From: Adiantum capillus-veneris
Lineage: Eukaryota; Streptophyta; Polypodiopsida; Polypodiales; Pteridaceae
Length of the DNA stretch: 64,000 bases
NCBI GenBank assembly: GCA_014529385.2
Contig: CM043970.1
Coordinates: forward strand, 49,148,898 to 49,212,897
Direction: 5' to 3'
In this document: one piece after another, positions 33,443 through 45,043 of the stretch
Layout of the letters: each line of letters starts with the position of its first letter
Numbering within the stretch: the first letter of the stretch is position 1
The notes under the pieces: model-generated
Seen by the model: the letters and a program-made list of their open reading frames with translations, nothing else
What the model was told of the DNA's origin: nothing
Database searches by the model: none
Program-made: the position numbers and the translations under genes

Positions 33443-33958
33443 CTAGGAAATGGTATTGACATGATGCACTACTTCATTCGTGTAATAGTTCTTATACACA
33501 TTCTTGAGGGGATAATAAACTAAGATATCGAGCCGGAGTTCCGCTTTCAGTAATCCAAAGGTTTTGACTCGGTTTGCTGGAATCACATTGGTGACCTTCT
33601 CCAAGAGCCAGTCGTTGATGGTTTGGTTGGAGTTGCCCGAAACAGTCTGGTCCAATCGTGTGGGCACCAAGTAGAATATCTCTATCACTCTCAACTCTTC
33701 TCCCCAACGTATCTTCTTCAAGTCGGTAGCCAGGCACCCTAGCTTCCGAGCATTGATGTAGTAAACCCCTCCTGGAAATGTCCAATCAAGTTCCCATCCT
33801 TTGTCAATGCGAGTGGAGTGTGGCGTATAAGCCTTCAACAGTATCTCCATGACATCTCGCCTGAACTGGTAAACAGGGGATCTTCGAGCTTGCTCATAAA
33901 TAAGCTCAAACACTTGGAACTTCCGATATTCGAGCACGGGGTCTTCCTGCAACACCAA
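33443..33958 (-). CDS. Extra ORF upstream of gag, 171 codons, unknown function
   Basis: This open frame lies between the PBS (34047) and gag. I recognise no domain. It is rich in charged and aromatic residues (EYRKFQVFELIYEQARRS, GWELDWTFPGGVYYINARK) and looks like real coding sequence. At 33950-33947 the minus strand reads TTGCAG before GAAGAC, a good splice acceptor in phase 0. A donor GAG/GTAGGT with matching phase lies in the 5' LTR at 35139/35138, at the end of a small ORF. The ORF may therefore be the second exon of a spliced message. Extra pre-gag ORFs are known from Ogre-type gypsy elements. Confidence 0.55.
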   Translation of the reverse strand: MVLQEDPVLEYRKFQVFELIYEQARRSPVYQFRRDVMEILLKAYTPHSTRIDKGWELDWTFPGGVYYINARKLGCLATDLKKIRWGEELRVIEIFYLVPTRLDQTVSGNSNQTINDWLLEKVTNVIPANRVKTFGLLKAELRLDILVYYPLKNVYKNYYTNEVVHHVNTIS

Positions 33959-34046
33959 TGCAAGGAATTCGGATCAACTACCTATATACTTTCAGTTCCT
34001 TTTAAATGTTCAAACAATACGACTTTATTTTCCCAGCCTATCCTAG

Positions 34047-34058
34047 GCTCTGATACCA
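34047..34058 (-). other. Chromovirus primer binding site
   Basis: The minus strand reads TGGTATCAGAGC two bases from the 5' LTR, matching initiator tRNA-Met. Confidence 0.95.
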
Positions 34059-35087
34059 GGTGTGAGGCCCCCACCCCGTCGTATCAAACAACGGATTTGA
34101 TGGTAAACCTGGTGGCCACTAGATCTATAGCGGAAGCAAACAAAATGGTTCAGGGTTCAACTAGCGGACGATCTCTCATCACAAAGTGAGTCAAGTTCGA
34201 GCCTACTAGCAACGAAATCTAGCTCCACCTCGCAGGGGAAGCGTACTTAATTAACTAGTGATCCTAAGACCCACCTTCCAAGAGGAGAGAAACCCCGAGT
34301 GCCTTTTTTCCCATGTTTCAGAGACACGTACTCTCGAGGATTCGCCGCTCTAGGGGCAATGAGTAATACCAATATCGAGTAAGCACTATGGGGACAGAGA
34401 GTTCCCGACCAATCGGGACCACCCATCTCGTAGGAATTGGCAACCCGAGCCAAGCCCCCACTTTCCACCCCCACACTCACACTTCCTCGTGTGACCTAAT
34501 TACTACCACAAGGTTGTTCAACATAGATATTCCTTGTTTAATTCCGAATCACATGGTTCGTTAAAACAGCCCTTCAACCAGTATTGCAAACAACACCAAG
34601 ACAGAATTCTAGTAAAAATTCTACTCAAACTTATTCATAAAAGTTCCAATGTTCTGGAGGTACAACATCCCCCCTCCAGCGAGAGTTCACTCCTCCCGTT
34701 GTCGCCTAGCTGCCCATACAACTAGGTATGTACACCGCATAGAAAGCACGTCATGGAAACTCCCACCGCATAGAAAGCAAGACGTGGGTTTCCACCGCAT
34801 AGAAAGCAAGTCGTGGGTATCCACCGCATAGAAAGCAAGACGTGGATTCAAGAGCCCTAACGAGGAACTCTGCCCCCTGTGATCAGTAGGGGGGTCAGGA
34901 CTGATTCAACATTGGAAATAAAATGAACATGTCGAGCTAAATTTTCCCTAGCAAACATTCTTTCCTCTTGCAAACAGCATACCCATCAATCATTTCTTTC
35001 CTACTTTATACTTAAATGTACTATGCATTCAATGCCGAGGTTTCTGTCGGATTTCTCCAACATGTTCGCGGATATGTTCATTCCTAA

Positions 35088-35279
35088 CTAATCGTATGCA
35101 ATGTTAATTAAACAACTTGAATAGAAATTGGGACCTACCTCTTCCATTTCTTCGTCAATAGCCCGTGAGATGGCCGGTATTTGCTCACCCATGGGAGCCT
35201 TCCCCTTCCCGTTGACATTGCTCGTTCCTGCTTCGCGATCATGGGCACCACCGAAGCGCGTCCTCTTAACCGGGGCCAT
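35088..35279 (-). CDS. Small basic ORF in the 5' LTR, possible first exon
   Basis: A 63-codon frame starts MAPVKRTRFGGAHDREAG, basic at the N-terminus and acidic later (AIDEEMEEVG). It is preserved in the 3' LTR at 27197-27388 with two residue changes. After ...EEMEE the DNA reads GAG/GTAGGT, a good 5' splice site, in phase with the acceptor before the 171-codon ORF. Whether it is translated is unknown. Confidence 0.4.
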   Translation of the reverse strand: MAPVKRTRFGGAHDREAGTSNVNGKGKAPMGEQIPAISRAIDEEMEEVGPNFYSSCLINIAYD

Positions 35280-36008
35280 TTCTCACTACTTTAAATGATT
35301 AGCTTGGAGAAAGAGCTAAGGTTCATAAGAATCATAACAGTCCAATGGGTAGATTAGTGACATCAATTAATCCCTCCTATATGAGAGTCTAGATTTCTTT
35401 CATAAAGCAATCATTAAGGATGGCACATAATCCTATGGGAACCGGCTCTAAGATAACTATTCGGCTTTCATGATCAAGAATAATTAGGATTTCACTATTG
35501 GAATTACCAGAGAGTTGGATTAAGTATCATTAAACTATTTCCCAGCAATTAGATGATGCAGATTTACCCTATGCATATGTGTGAGGAAAAACCAATTCTT
35601 AGAGACTTATTGACGGATTAATTTCTCCTTAATTACGTTTTAATGCATAAGAGAAATGAATTCAATTAAGCTACAATGTTAATGAGTGATTACAATAGTG
35701 ATTCTCTTCAATCTGCACAAATACTAGCTTACCGATTAATTACTATGCTATCTAGAGAGAGAAGATTTTGATAATTATGCTCTAATCATTAATCGAGAGT
35801 GAAGAATGGCTGATAATTCAGCTATGGAATGATGATTACATAATAGAGTACGAATAAGGAGAATTTAGAGAGTAGTCATAGAGATTTTCGACTAGGAATA
35901 AGCATAATAGACAAGGAATTTAGATGGTAGAGAAAAAGATTTATAGATGGCATTAATTAAACTGTCGTTACCGTGATTAAGAGTTGGTAATCTTCTCGAT
36001 TTTCTGAT

Positions 36009-36144
36009 CTAATCGAGCTTCTTGAGATGAAAATTCGGCAGCACCTCCCTCCTAGCTTCTTCTTCAATAGTGTGTGATTCGGCAGCACCTCCCCAATGTA
36101 TGTGGGTGTGTGTGTATGCACTGTGTGTGTGTGTGATCATAAGA

Positions 36145-36180
<36 letters not shown>

Positions 36181-36419
36181 GTCTTTAAATAGGCTCCTAC
36201 AGGCTGAAAATTGATCTGGGTTGCTAAATGCATCTGGGAGCTTCTCCAGTTAAGCATGGCAAGTCCAGTTCTCTGCCCACCAAGTGTCTGGTTGGCTTGG
36301 TTAACTGGTTCTGAGACTGAGTTGCAGGCTTGACAGCTTTCCCAAGACTCCCACAAAGCAAGAGGGCACCCCCTAGCTGCTAAAGCTGATCTGGAGTGGC
36401 CTGGGACCTGTTCCCACAC
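36009..36419 (-). other. 136-codon open frame in the LTR, doubtful
   Basis: The frame is identical in both LTRs (also 28118-28528), but its C-terminal part is a Thr-His run produced by the GT microsatellite, and it overlaps the TATA-like element. I do not think it is a gene. Confidence 0.2.
36183..36192 (-). promoter_or_regulatory. Candidate TATA box of chromovirus LTR
   Basis: The minus strand reads CTATTTAAAG about 660 bp into the 5' LTR, upstream of the small ORFs. The same site in the 3' LTR is 28292-28301. Confidence 0.4.
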
Positions 36420-36849
36420 AGTCCCGGGCCCCCGGTGCCTCCCCGGACAATTTTTAGGAAATTTGGTTCTAGGCTAAAACGGGCCATACGAGTCGGATTT
36501 TGATGCCGTAAATTGCTATACTAAGCTCTAACTAAGACGTACTGGCCCGAGTACTTGCCATATTTAGTAGTCCCCCGGGTCCGAAAATGCTTTTTTTTAA
36601 TCAAATTTGTGGTACGAGTGCAATTTTTTGAGACGATCAAAACTGGAAGGGTCGAGTGACCAAAAACTTACTATTTTTGGAAATTTTTCACAAAAATTAT
36701 TTTAATTCACATTTTGAAGCTTTATAACATTCTAAACATCATGGCACTGACAGAATCTGGAAAACTGCTAAAAATAGTAATTTATTCCATTGTATTCATT
36801 TCGTGGTACAAGGGTGCTCTTATGATCGGGTCAGAGACCTTACAAACTT

Positions 36850-37950
36850 ATCTTAACATGGAGAGTTGGTTTCTAGGTCCACCACTTGTCCAAGCTAATG
36901 TAAAAGTGACTCAAGGTTCACAACTTGTGAAAGCAAGGATCCATTGAGGAATACAATCCCCTTGCCTATGTTTCCTTACTTTAATGCATGTGACATTCAA
37001 GCAAGGTCCACTTTTTCTAATCTAGAACTTCTTAATTTGAGGCATTGGGCATACATAAAACATGTAGCATATGCTCTATTGCCTTGTAGGAAGGTTGGTT
37101 TCAAGGTGCACTTATCCAAGATAGCCTATCTTGGAGAAATGATGGAGCTTGCTTCTCTCCTTGTTTCAATGGAGACTAGCTTGGACAAGTGGTGGACCTT
37201 TGCTTCTCTCTATGTTTCAATAGAGATAGCTTGGACAAGTGGTGGACCTTGGAACAAAACCCCCATGTAAAAAATATCATGGGTATACCAAGTAATTAGA
37301 AAGATTACCATTTAAGATATAACCTTATAGGTTGGACAATTGGAGCCTAGCTTGGAGAAATGGTGGACTTTTGATTCCCTCCATGTTTCAATGGAGCCTA
37401 TCTTGGAGAAATGGTGGAGCTTGCTTTTGTCTATGTTTCAATGGAGCTTAGCTTGAACAATTGGTGGACCTTTGCTTCTCTCTATGTTTCAATAGAGTTA
37501 GCTCAGACATGTGGTGGATCTTCAAACTAAACCAACTACTCTCAATGTTTCCTAGCTTGGACAAGTGGTGGAGTGTTTCTCCTCTCCATGTTTCAATGGA
37601 TCTTAGCTTGGACAAGTGTTGGACCTTAAAACAGAAACCCCATGTTCAACATAGCATGGATTTTCTAGATTTCAATGGAGTCTAGCTTTAACAAATAGTG
37701 GAGCTTGCCTTCATCCATGTTTCAATGAAACTAGCTTGGACAAGTGGTGGACCTTGTAACAAACCCCCCCCCATGTACAACATATCATTGGTTTTCTAAG
37801 TGATGGGAAGGAATACCATTCAAGATATAAACTTATAGCTTGGATAAGTAGTTGACCTTAAAACCAAAGTCATCATAATACAATGAAATATAGGTCAGCC
37901 AATTCCTAAATCTTGAGACCAAACCTCCCATGCTATTTGAGATAATATAT
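36850..37950. repeat. Minisatellite block (AGCTTGGACAAGTGGTGG family)
   Basis: Diverged units with AGCTTGGACAAGTGGTGGACC, CTCTCCATGTTTCAATGGAGCC and related phrases, about 45-50 bp each. It is the left part of an array that continues at 48486 beyond the inserted LTR element. Confidence 0.9.
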
Positions 37951-39019
37951 TGTTGAAAGGTCAACCCTTCAACAACGCTTCCACAAAGATTCCATGAAGA
38001 TTCCTCAAAGATTCTCTAAAGATTCCAAACAAATATGTTGATGAAGTGATGAAGATGAAGATGGATGCTGCAATGTGAAGACACAAGCTCATGGACATCA
38101 TCGAATATCCCGTTATTATTATTTTGAGCCATTACGGCCACTTTTTGTAATGTTTACGGGAACTTCATATTTTAAGTCGGCAATTGTATTTTGGCCACAG
38201 ATGCTTGTTGGATGAGCAAAGCCAGCTCACAGTGTTGTAATTAAGCTCTATAGAAGCCTAGGGACAAATAAGGTCATTTTGGTTGGACATTAGGTTTTCT
38301 AAAGCTTAGTATATAAGCCAAAACCTAAAGCTTTGTAAGGAGACTTCGAATAAACAAAACTTCTGTGTCGTTGGGAGACTGCGAGAGACTGCGAGAGGTT
38401 GTGTGTGTGTGTGCTACAGGAGCTACGGTGGTCGGAATTGCAAACGGAGAGCAGCAACGTGTTGCCCACGAGGAGAGCTACGCGTTGATGCTTACATCAC
38501 ACGCGTTCGTCTGTGTTTTGGCAGATTCACCCGCGAGCTACTTTTGGAGTTTCGGTGAGTAAATGTTTTCTGTTTTTGCATTTCAGCATATCCACGCGAT
38601 TAGAGCGAGTAGAGCTACACATTAGGCACTTTAGTTTTTGGAAACGATGACCTGCAAATTTCGACCAGACATCCTACGCGATTTTGCACCGGGTGTTTAG
38701 GGTTGGGGTCTTGGTTTACGGACCTTAGGGAGAGTGGTCTATTGGTGTTGATAGCATATCCCTCAAGTTTCGTAACGTTTCGAGAACGTCTAATGGGCTT
38801 TTGGCTTGTGGTATCATCATAGGAGACTCTCACATTCACAGAACCGATGGCATGTAGATTTGATATCTTTGTAGGAAGTAGTCATTAGTCGGTCGAGTGG
38901 AAGTTGACACCCTTTGCTTGCTTCCACGCGCTTGCGGGTCAAGCTCCGTCCTCAATTGACATTATATGTTAGGTGAGTTCTCGTTGTGCTGACGTCCGTC
39001 GCGGCGTATCCATCCAACA
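37951..39019 (+). repeat. 5' LTR of the gag-pro element
   Basis: Starts TGTTGAAAGGTCAACCCTTC (itself an inverted repeat, GTTGAAAGG...CCTTCAAC) and ends CATCCAACA. Contains a TATATAAG box and a half copy of the leader palindrome (agacatcctacgcga, 38668). Confidence 0.93.
38310..38317 (+). promoter_or_regulatory. TATA box in the gag-pro element LTR
   Basis: TATATAAG about 360 bp into the LTR; conserved at 47773-47780 in the 3' LTR. It fits a U3 core promoter. Confidence 0.6.
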
Positions 39020-39020
39020 T

Positions 39021-39033
39021 TGGCGCCGTTGCC
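39021..39033 (+). other. PBS, tRNA-Asp type
   Basis: TGGCGCCGTTGCC starts one base after the 5' LTR. This PBS is known from Athila and related plant gypsy elements and differs from the tRNA-Met sites of the other elements here. Confidence 0.85.
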
Positions 39034-41180
39034 GGAGACGAGAGCCCTAAGTAGGTGACCGAGACTAGTCCTTGAGGATAGAGGTCCCTCTGGCTTGCCA
39101 GAGTATATTCATTCTTTTAGATAGGATCGGAGAGCGGTGGACACTTTTGGCCTTTAGAGGGAGTCTAGGGAGTGTGTGTCTAGCCTGGATCCTTCGTCTT
39201 AGGTAGTATTAGGTAGTAGTAGGAGTTGGAGTGGTAGATGTGGTGGTAGGTTGACTTGACAGTCCGTGTGAGGCCAGGAAGCAACCAAGACATCAAAATC
39301 ACCATCTCACATGATGAGTAGGAGTAGGGTAAGTAGGATATCTTGATTGATGATCTAGAGTACTTTATGTATGTCTTATTTGCTGTTAGGGTCATCAGAG
39401 AAGTGGAAAATGCTATGTAGGAAAGACGGTAAATTGTGTTTGGAAGCTGATTTGAAGTCCAAAAGTTTATGTGATTATTGTTGAGATCTCTACAGAGCAT
39501 AGGAAGTACTACTGCCAGAAAAAAAATTCATTTTAAGACAATAGACATCCTACGCATAGGATGTCTCCAGGGCACTTTTGGCAAGGAATTTGAGGAGACT
39601 AAGGTTACCAATGGGTTCAGAGGGTAGGTTTTACCCTAGTAACATATTGACTTGAGTGTTTTTCCCTATTTTTGTTGACTAAAAGCCAAAAGGTGGAGTC
39701 AGAAAACGTAAAATTTCAGAAAAGGTTTAAATTGAGTGATTTTTGCGTTTTTTTGCAAATGTGAAGCATACTTGCACTTGCTGAGAGCATAAGGAATCAT
39801 CAGAGACACTTCAGTCTGAAAAAATAAGCAGTAGACATCCTACGCGTAGGATGTCTACAGGGTGATCTGGGCACTTTTTGGAAAAACTGAGGTTGCCAGT
39901 GTGTTTAGAAGGTAGGTTCTACCCTATTTTCACCTGGAAAGTGGAAATTTGACCAAATTTTGACAGATTAAAGCCAAAAGACGAGAATTGCCAGACATCC
40001 TACCCAAATTGTATCCAAGGCCTAATTTTGAGACCAAACCATAGGATGACTCCATAGGCATGTTCTAAATGTTTTATTGAGTGCATGTGATAAATTTCAT
40101 CTCATTTGGGTCATTGAAAGTGAAGATTGAACAAACTTTAGCAAGAATAGCTATTTTTGGGGTCTTTGGACATCCAAACTCAAATTTAAGCATACCAGTG
40201 GGTTGCTGAAGACTAGGGGAATCTTTGGTCCAAGTTTGGGTTCATTCTGGGCAAAAATACATCCTACGTGTAGGATGTCTGCTGCATGATTCTGAGACCA
40301 AAATTCTATTATGACCATACCATGCTATCATATAGCCTTAGATAAGCCTCCTAGTCAAATTTGGTCCAATTTGGAGCTGATTTGACTTGAAAATTCATCA
40401 GAACAGACATCAGGATTCTGGAACAGATTCTTGATCATTTGACCAGCCTACAAGTGTCAGAATCAAAAAAGTAAAAATAGTTGTGAGTTTAGCACATCAA
40501 GGGGAAGCTACAGTGCAAGTTTGAGCTGAAACAGAGCAAAAAGACATCCTACGCGTAGGATGTCTCCAGGGTCATAAAGTGGTCAAAATTCTACTGTAGC
40601 CATATAGGGAGGTTCTAAGTGTCTCAAGGATTCCATAATTTTTTGCCAAAGTGAATTTGGACCTTGTTTGGCCTATTTACCAATCAAAGACAAGAATTGT
40701 CACACATCCTACTCTTGGAGTGCACTAGAAGCTTATGCAGCCCAAATCTTGACCTATTGGCATCCAAATTCAATTTTGAGCATACCATTGGGTTATTGAG
40801 CACTTGGAGAATCTTGGGATCAAGTTTGGACAAAATCTGAGCAGTTAGACATCCTACGCGTAGGATGTCTCCAACTTGATTTAGGACTCCAAACCAACCT
40901 ATGAGCACACCACTGTGATCAACACATCAAGGAGAAGCTGGGGTGAGAATTTCAAGTCATTCTGAGAAAAAACACATCCTACGCATAGGATGTCTCAAGG
41001 CCATTTTTAGGTCCAAATAAAATTCTGATCATACCATTGTGTTGCTGGACTTAAGGGGAGTCTCTGGACCAAATTTTGTTAAATTTTGAGCATATAGACA
41101 TCCTATGCGTAGGATGTCTCTAGGCCAGTTTTAGGGTCCAACTGTAATTTTGACCATACAAGAGTGTTCACAGTGTCACA
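39034..41180 (+). repeat. Leader with seven copies of a 24-bp palindrome
   Basis: The core CATCCTACGCGTAGGATG, extended by AGA/TCT to 24 bp, occurs at 39543, 39833, 40259 (partial), 40542, 40847, 40972 and 41096. Three copies are perfect; others differ at one or two bases. Half copies occur near 39991 and 40702. Spacing is about 120-430 bp, with related flanking phrases such as gaccataccattgtgttgct. No long coding frame runs through this region, so the copies sit in untranslated leader. Confidence 0.9.
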
Positions 41181-42173
41181 GAGATCCCAAATCTTCTTTT
41201 AAAATTGAATTTGGACTCATTTTGACCATTCTAAACTGCATTTCACTATTTTGGCCATAACTTTCACAAACGGTATCGGATCGGAAAAGTTTTTATATCA
41301 AAATGTAGCCTGAAAGCGACTCTACGGAAACCATTTAGGTCAACTTTGAAAAAACATTGTTTAAGGCCTCAAAATGCATCCGGAAGTCAGGAGTGTCTAA
41401 AACCGATAATTCGAAAGAATTGTGAGAAAACGGTCACGATATTGAAGATTGCTAAGTTAGCAGATTGAAATTTTCTTTTGGGAAAACCATTGGTCACCCG
41501 CGGGAAGGTGTAAAAGTTAACTACGGACTAGTGTACGTCCATACACAAATCTGGTAGTAGTAAGACCATACACAAGGACTCTTGATTTTGCAACAACAGT
41601 CGCAAGTTTTGGAGAGCTTTAACACAAGATTTTTGCTAGCAAATCACTGTGACTTGTGCATAATTCTCTTGTGCTAGCTTAAGTTTAGTTCAGCTAAAAA
41701 CGAACTTGAAAGTCACTTTCGAGCCCACGGAACAAGTGTGGCCGTCAAAGGCACATCAAGAATTTTCGCATTCATTGTGAAAAAGTTTGCTAGCTAAATA
41801 GAATGTTGCAGATTGTGTGCTAAAGTGAACACAGGTTAGCTCGACTCAAGAATCACTACGAAGGGAGCAGTCGTTGCAGTATAGTGGTAAGTTGCATAAC
41901 TTATCACAGTGCTTCCACTAGATCGAGGCCTGCTAAAAAGCTCTAGGCAAAGCAAGCAGCCAGACAAGTCAGTATCAACCTTGGCAAGCAAGGGAGCTAA
42001 GAAGTTCAAGCAGTGCAAGCAAAGCCCATTTCAGAAAACTCGGAGATTAAGGCATCCACAAAAGCTGAAGGACCTCAAGCGAAAAAGACCGACACAAGGG
42101 TGCTAATAATTTTTATTAGCGTTGAGGCAAGCAATTAGAGCTATTACTGAATAGGAACAACAAGGGAGTCAAG
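41181..42173 (+). other. Rest of leader before gag
   Basis: No clear gene. A small basic frame at 41909-42106 has no recognisable domain. A short hairpin, CTAATAATTTTTATTAG, lies at about 42104-42120 just upstream of the gag start. Confidence 0.5.
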
Positions 42174-42926
42174 ATGAAAGCAATGGCATCTCAAAGGAAT
42201 CAGACCAGCCAAGACGAAGCTTCAAGTACATCCACATAAATTACAAGAGAGCAAATTTGGATCTATCTGATTGGCCACTACAAAGGACTGCCATGCTATG
42301 AGGATGTCAATCGAAATTTGTACATCAAGACAAAGAAAGATACAGAGGAAACTCGGACATCTCAATATGTGGAAGTTGAAACAGCGAAGAATGTACTACA
42401 CCCACATCCAGATTTCATGGAAGACTGTCTGGGATCAATTTACATGAGGCACGGAAAATACATTGACAATGAGATAGAAATGTTGACCAAAGATCAACTT
42501 ACAGATATCTACACATATCCTTCAAGTAGTTTTTTGTACAAAGCACAAGATGGAAAACGGAAAACTGGTACCCTCTATGGAGACGAAGACGGTCGATACT
42601 ACAGGGTTGTCACAAGTCATGAAGTTCTTGTAGAAAACAATCATTATTTTGCAACAGAAGCGTTTGGCTCAAGAGGAGAAGACTACATGTCTAAAGGTGG
42701 TAATGTATACCATCTCGTCATGGGTTTACCTCTAACTACGCACCTGAGAGAATTGACACCTACAGCTGTCACTACACAAATGAGTGACACACTACATGAC
42801 ACACAACAAGGCACAACATGGAAAGACACGGCACAAGTCTTGTGCACCGCACCAGCACAAGACAAAGCACAAACACACCAAATTGCACAAACAGGGAATA
42901 CGCCGGAAGTACCAACTATGAGATAG
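42174..42926 (+). pseudogene. First gag-like ORF of the element
   Basis: An ATG at 42174 opens a frame interrupted by TAA at 42237-42239. It continues with sequence such as ITREQIWIYLIGHYKGLPCYE and then an open stretch from 42318 to TAG at 42924-42926. I recognise no standard capsid domain. The tail is Thr/Gln-rich. The next ORF overlaps in another frame, suggesting an indel near 42900. Confidence 0.55.
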
Positions 42927-44140
42927 CACAACTTCAAAAAGAACTAGATCATTCTCAAGAGCTACTTAACAGAGCACAACAAGTCATATCATCAGGCATT
43001 GAAAAGATGCCAACATCAGATATGGAACTCTCTCAGATGGACGGAGTTCAAACTCAACAAAGAGACCCTATATCTTCAAGAGTGGGATTAAGAATTCCAA
43101 TTCAACAAGAAGCAGTGTCCTTTTCAGGAGGCCAAGTGGAATTTCAAGAAGAATTGGAAGATGCCGAGCCGGAGAAGAGACCACTAGAAATTGACAATGC
43201 CCAATGTAGAAGGTCAAGTCAAGATGTCATTGTGGTCGACACATACGATAGGCACTATGAAATAGCCGATGTGAAAAATATGGAGGAGTTTAGCATTTGT
43301 GGGCAACCTGTAAGTCATATACTTGGACCGCGTCCAAAAGCACCATCCAGGGAAACGAAAAACAAAGATTCGGTTCGATCTTCACCTTCGGTACAAACCT
43401 CGCCAAAATCAACTCAGAAACATAGCCCTAAGGCTATGCAGGAACCCCACGTCAAAGACCATATGCTGGTGGAAGAATTAGCATTACAACTGCTAGAAAG
43501 CATGGATAGTGATTTGATCTTGTATGCAAACAATAATGGAAGCTATTTTCAGCTTCTCAAGGACAAGACGATGAAGGATAAAGAAACGAAGCCAGTGGAT
43601 ACACCTAAGTCAGTCGTAATCTACAGGTTCATGCATGCAAAGAAGAGGTCATATCTATATCTAGATACCACAGGAAACCATTATCAGCAGTATTATGGAG
43701 AGCTGCCTCGTCCAAAGGGTGGACATGTTGAGATAACAACATATTGTGACCAATGTGCCATTGGTCATTTAGTGAAGGACTGCCCAGCAAAACTCTACAT
43801 GGAAAAGAAGAAGAAACCATCCAAAAGCAAAGTTCAAACATTGACAACAAGGGAACGAAAACAAGAATCCCCAACAAGATCTCCGAAAAAGAAGCAGATC
43901 TTGTCGCAGAGCACAAAAGATAGGCTCAAGACACAGTTCCTTGAAGTCAAGGGTGTCAACGACATTATCATAGAGAATCAGGCTTTCAAAAAAGATCAAT
44001 TCAATCAGCTGATTCAAGATCGTTTAAGGAACCTCAGTGAGGACAAGTCAAAGCATCCACAAGGTGATGAAAATGAAGATCGCAGTTCAAGGTTCGAGAG
44101 CAAAAGAATCCAAGATTCTGACGATAGTGAGCCAACATAA
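42818..44140 (+). pseudogene. Second gag-like ORF with CCHC-type motif
   Basis: From about residue 35 there is a heptad-rich stretch (NYEIAQLQKELDHSQELLNR) that could be a coiled coil. Near 43745-43785 it has CDQCAIGHLVKDCP, CX2CX3HX4C, a knuckle one residue shorter than usual, followed by a Lys-rich tract (KKKKPSKSK). This looks like the nucleic-acid-binding end of a Gag. The frame ends at TAA 44138 but continues open in phase. Confidence 0.6.
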
Positions 44141-45043
44141 GAAGAGGTGGCAGAGGTAACAAAAAATCTTAGTGCCACATCACAAGTGGAAGACATGAAA
44201 ATAGAATCAATGGATGAAGCCGAACGTCTACCAAATAAATTCTCTACTGTGGACTCTTCATTGGTGATTGAACAAATGAAAGAGTATGCGAAGCTAAAAG
44301 AAGATGTAACTAAAGACATAGAATGCACAGAAGAACAGGAAATGACTGAGTCCAAGATTGACTACCAAGGACAAGAAATACAGGATATGAATGAATATTT
44401 TTGAGAAGAGACTCTACAAAAACCCATGGAACAATGGAAACCAAAGGCCACGACGACCATTGCATCAGAAGAAGAGAGTCAACCTCAACATCCTGCTACA
44501 CAAGCTTCAAAACATTTTCAAGAAGAAAAGTCACCATTGAATGACCTTCAAGTGCTAGAAGAAGTAAATAGTGACAGAGAGCTTCTAAAATCAAGAATCA
44601 AGGCGTCACAATCAGAAACTAGCAATGAAGACCAACAAGCTGCTCAGGCTATAGACCTTCCCCAAAGCTATAGATCAAAAGATAGTAAGAACTTGGGACA
44701 TGCTACAACCAATCAAATGATAAAGAAATTCAACATACAAGAGGATGACAAATCCTTCAAGGCACAAAAGTCCAAGAAAAGTACCGAAACCAACAAGGAC
44801 ATCAGTTACTTGGCAGCCAACAAGCAGATTAAATTCTCGTTGGATGTGCATGAGAAAATGAAATTCAATTTTACAGCAGAGATAGATTGCACTTCCACGA
44901 CTAATGTCATGTCTTATGGGATGTGGTTACTTCTAGATAAGCCAGAACGTATGAAATTCGGGTACAGGTATCCCTATCAAGTGGAGTTAAGGTCACAAGT
45001 TTGGGGATTGCAGAAGCTACCCTTAAACTACAGTCAAAGTTAA
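44141..45043 (+). pseudogene. Gag-pro continuation with degenerate retropepsin
   Basis: Same phase as the preceding ORF, with a TGA at 44402-44404. It is acidic, Gln- and Lys-rich, probably disordered, up to about 44800. Near 44860-44935 it reads FTAEIDCTSTTNVMSYGMW, which resembles the retropepsin IDTGATTNVMS block with the catalytic triad spoiled (DCT). The end of the protease fold continues in another frame from 45050. Confidence 0.55.

Larger units (their letters stand above)
26170..36844 (-). mobile_element. Ty3/gypsy chromovirus, full length, 10.7 kb
   Basis: Two LTRs of identical length (2784 bp), perfect 5-bp TSD AACTT (26165-26169 and 36845-36849), PBS TGGTATCAGAGC at 34058-34047 and a PPT at 28954-28964. 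Minus-strand order is extra ORF, Gag, PR, RT, RH, IN, chromodomain. LTRs are roughly 98 percent identical by eye, so it is fairly young. Coding is broken by stops at 33227, 32717, 31268 and 29476 (three TAG, one TGA) and two single-base shifts near 30960 and 30870. The chromodomain places it with chromoviruses. Confidence 0.96.
34061..36844 (-). repeat. Chromovirus 5' LTR (2784 bp)
   Basis: Same length as the 3' LTR, with only scattered substitutions. Both copies retain small open frames on the minus strand, including 63 codons at 35088-35279 and 136 codons at 36009-36419. The LTR also has the 29-bp CACCGCATAG repeat and the GT run. Confidence 0.95.

Noticed and set aside
34047-34058. Several TGGTATCAGAGC sites as tRNA genes or fragments
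   Set aside because: They are 10-12 bases only and each sits one to three bases from an LTR. They are primer binding sites; no cloverleaf is present.
36009-36419. 136-codon LTR frame conserved in both LTRs as a possible gene
   Set aside because: The LTR copies are recent so identity is expected. The C-terminal Thr-His run comes from a GT microsatellite and the frame overlaps the likely promoter.
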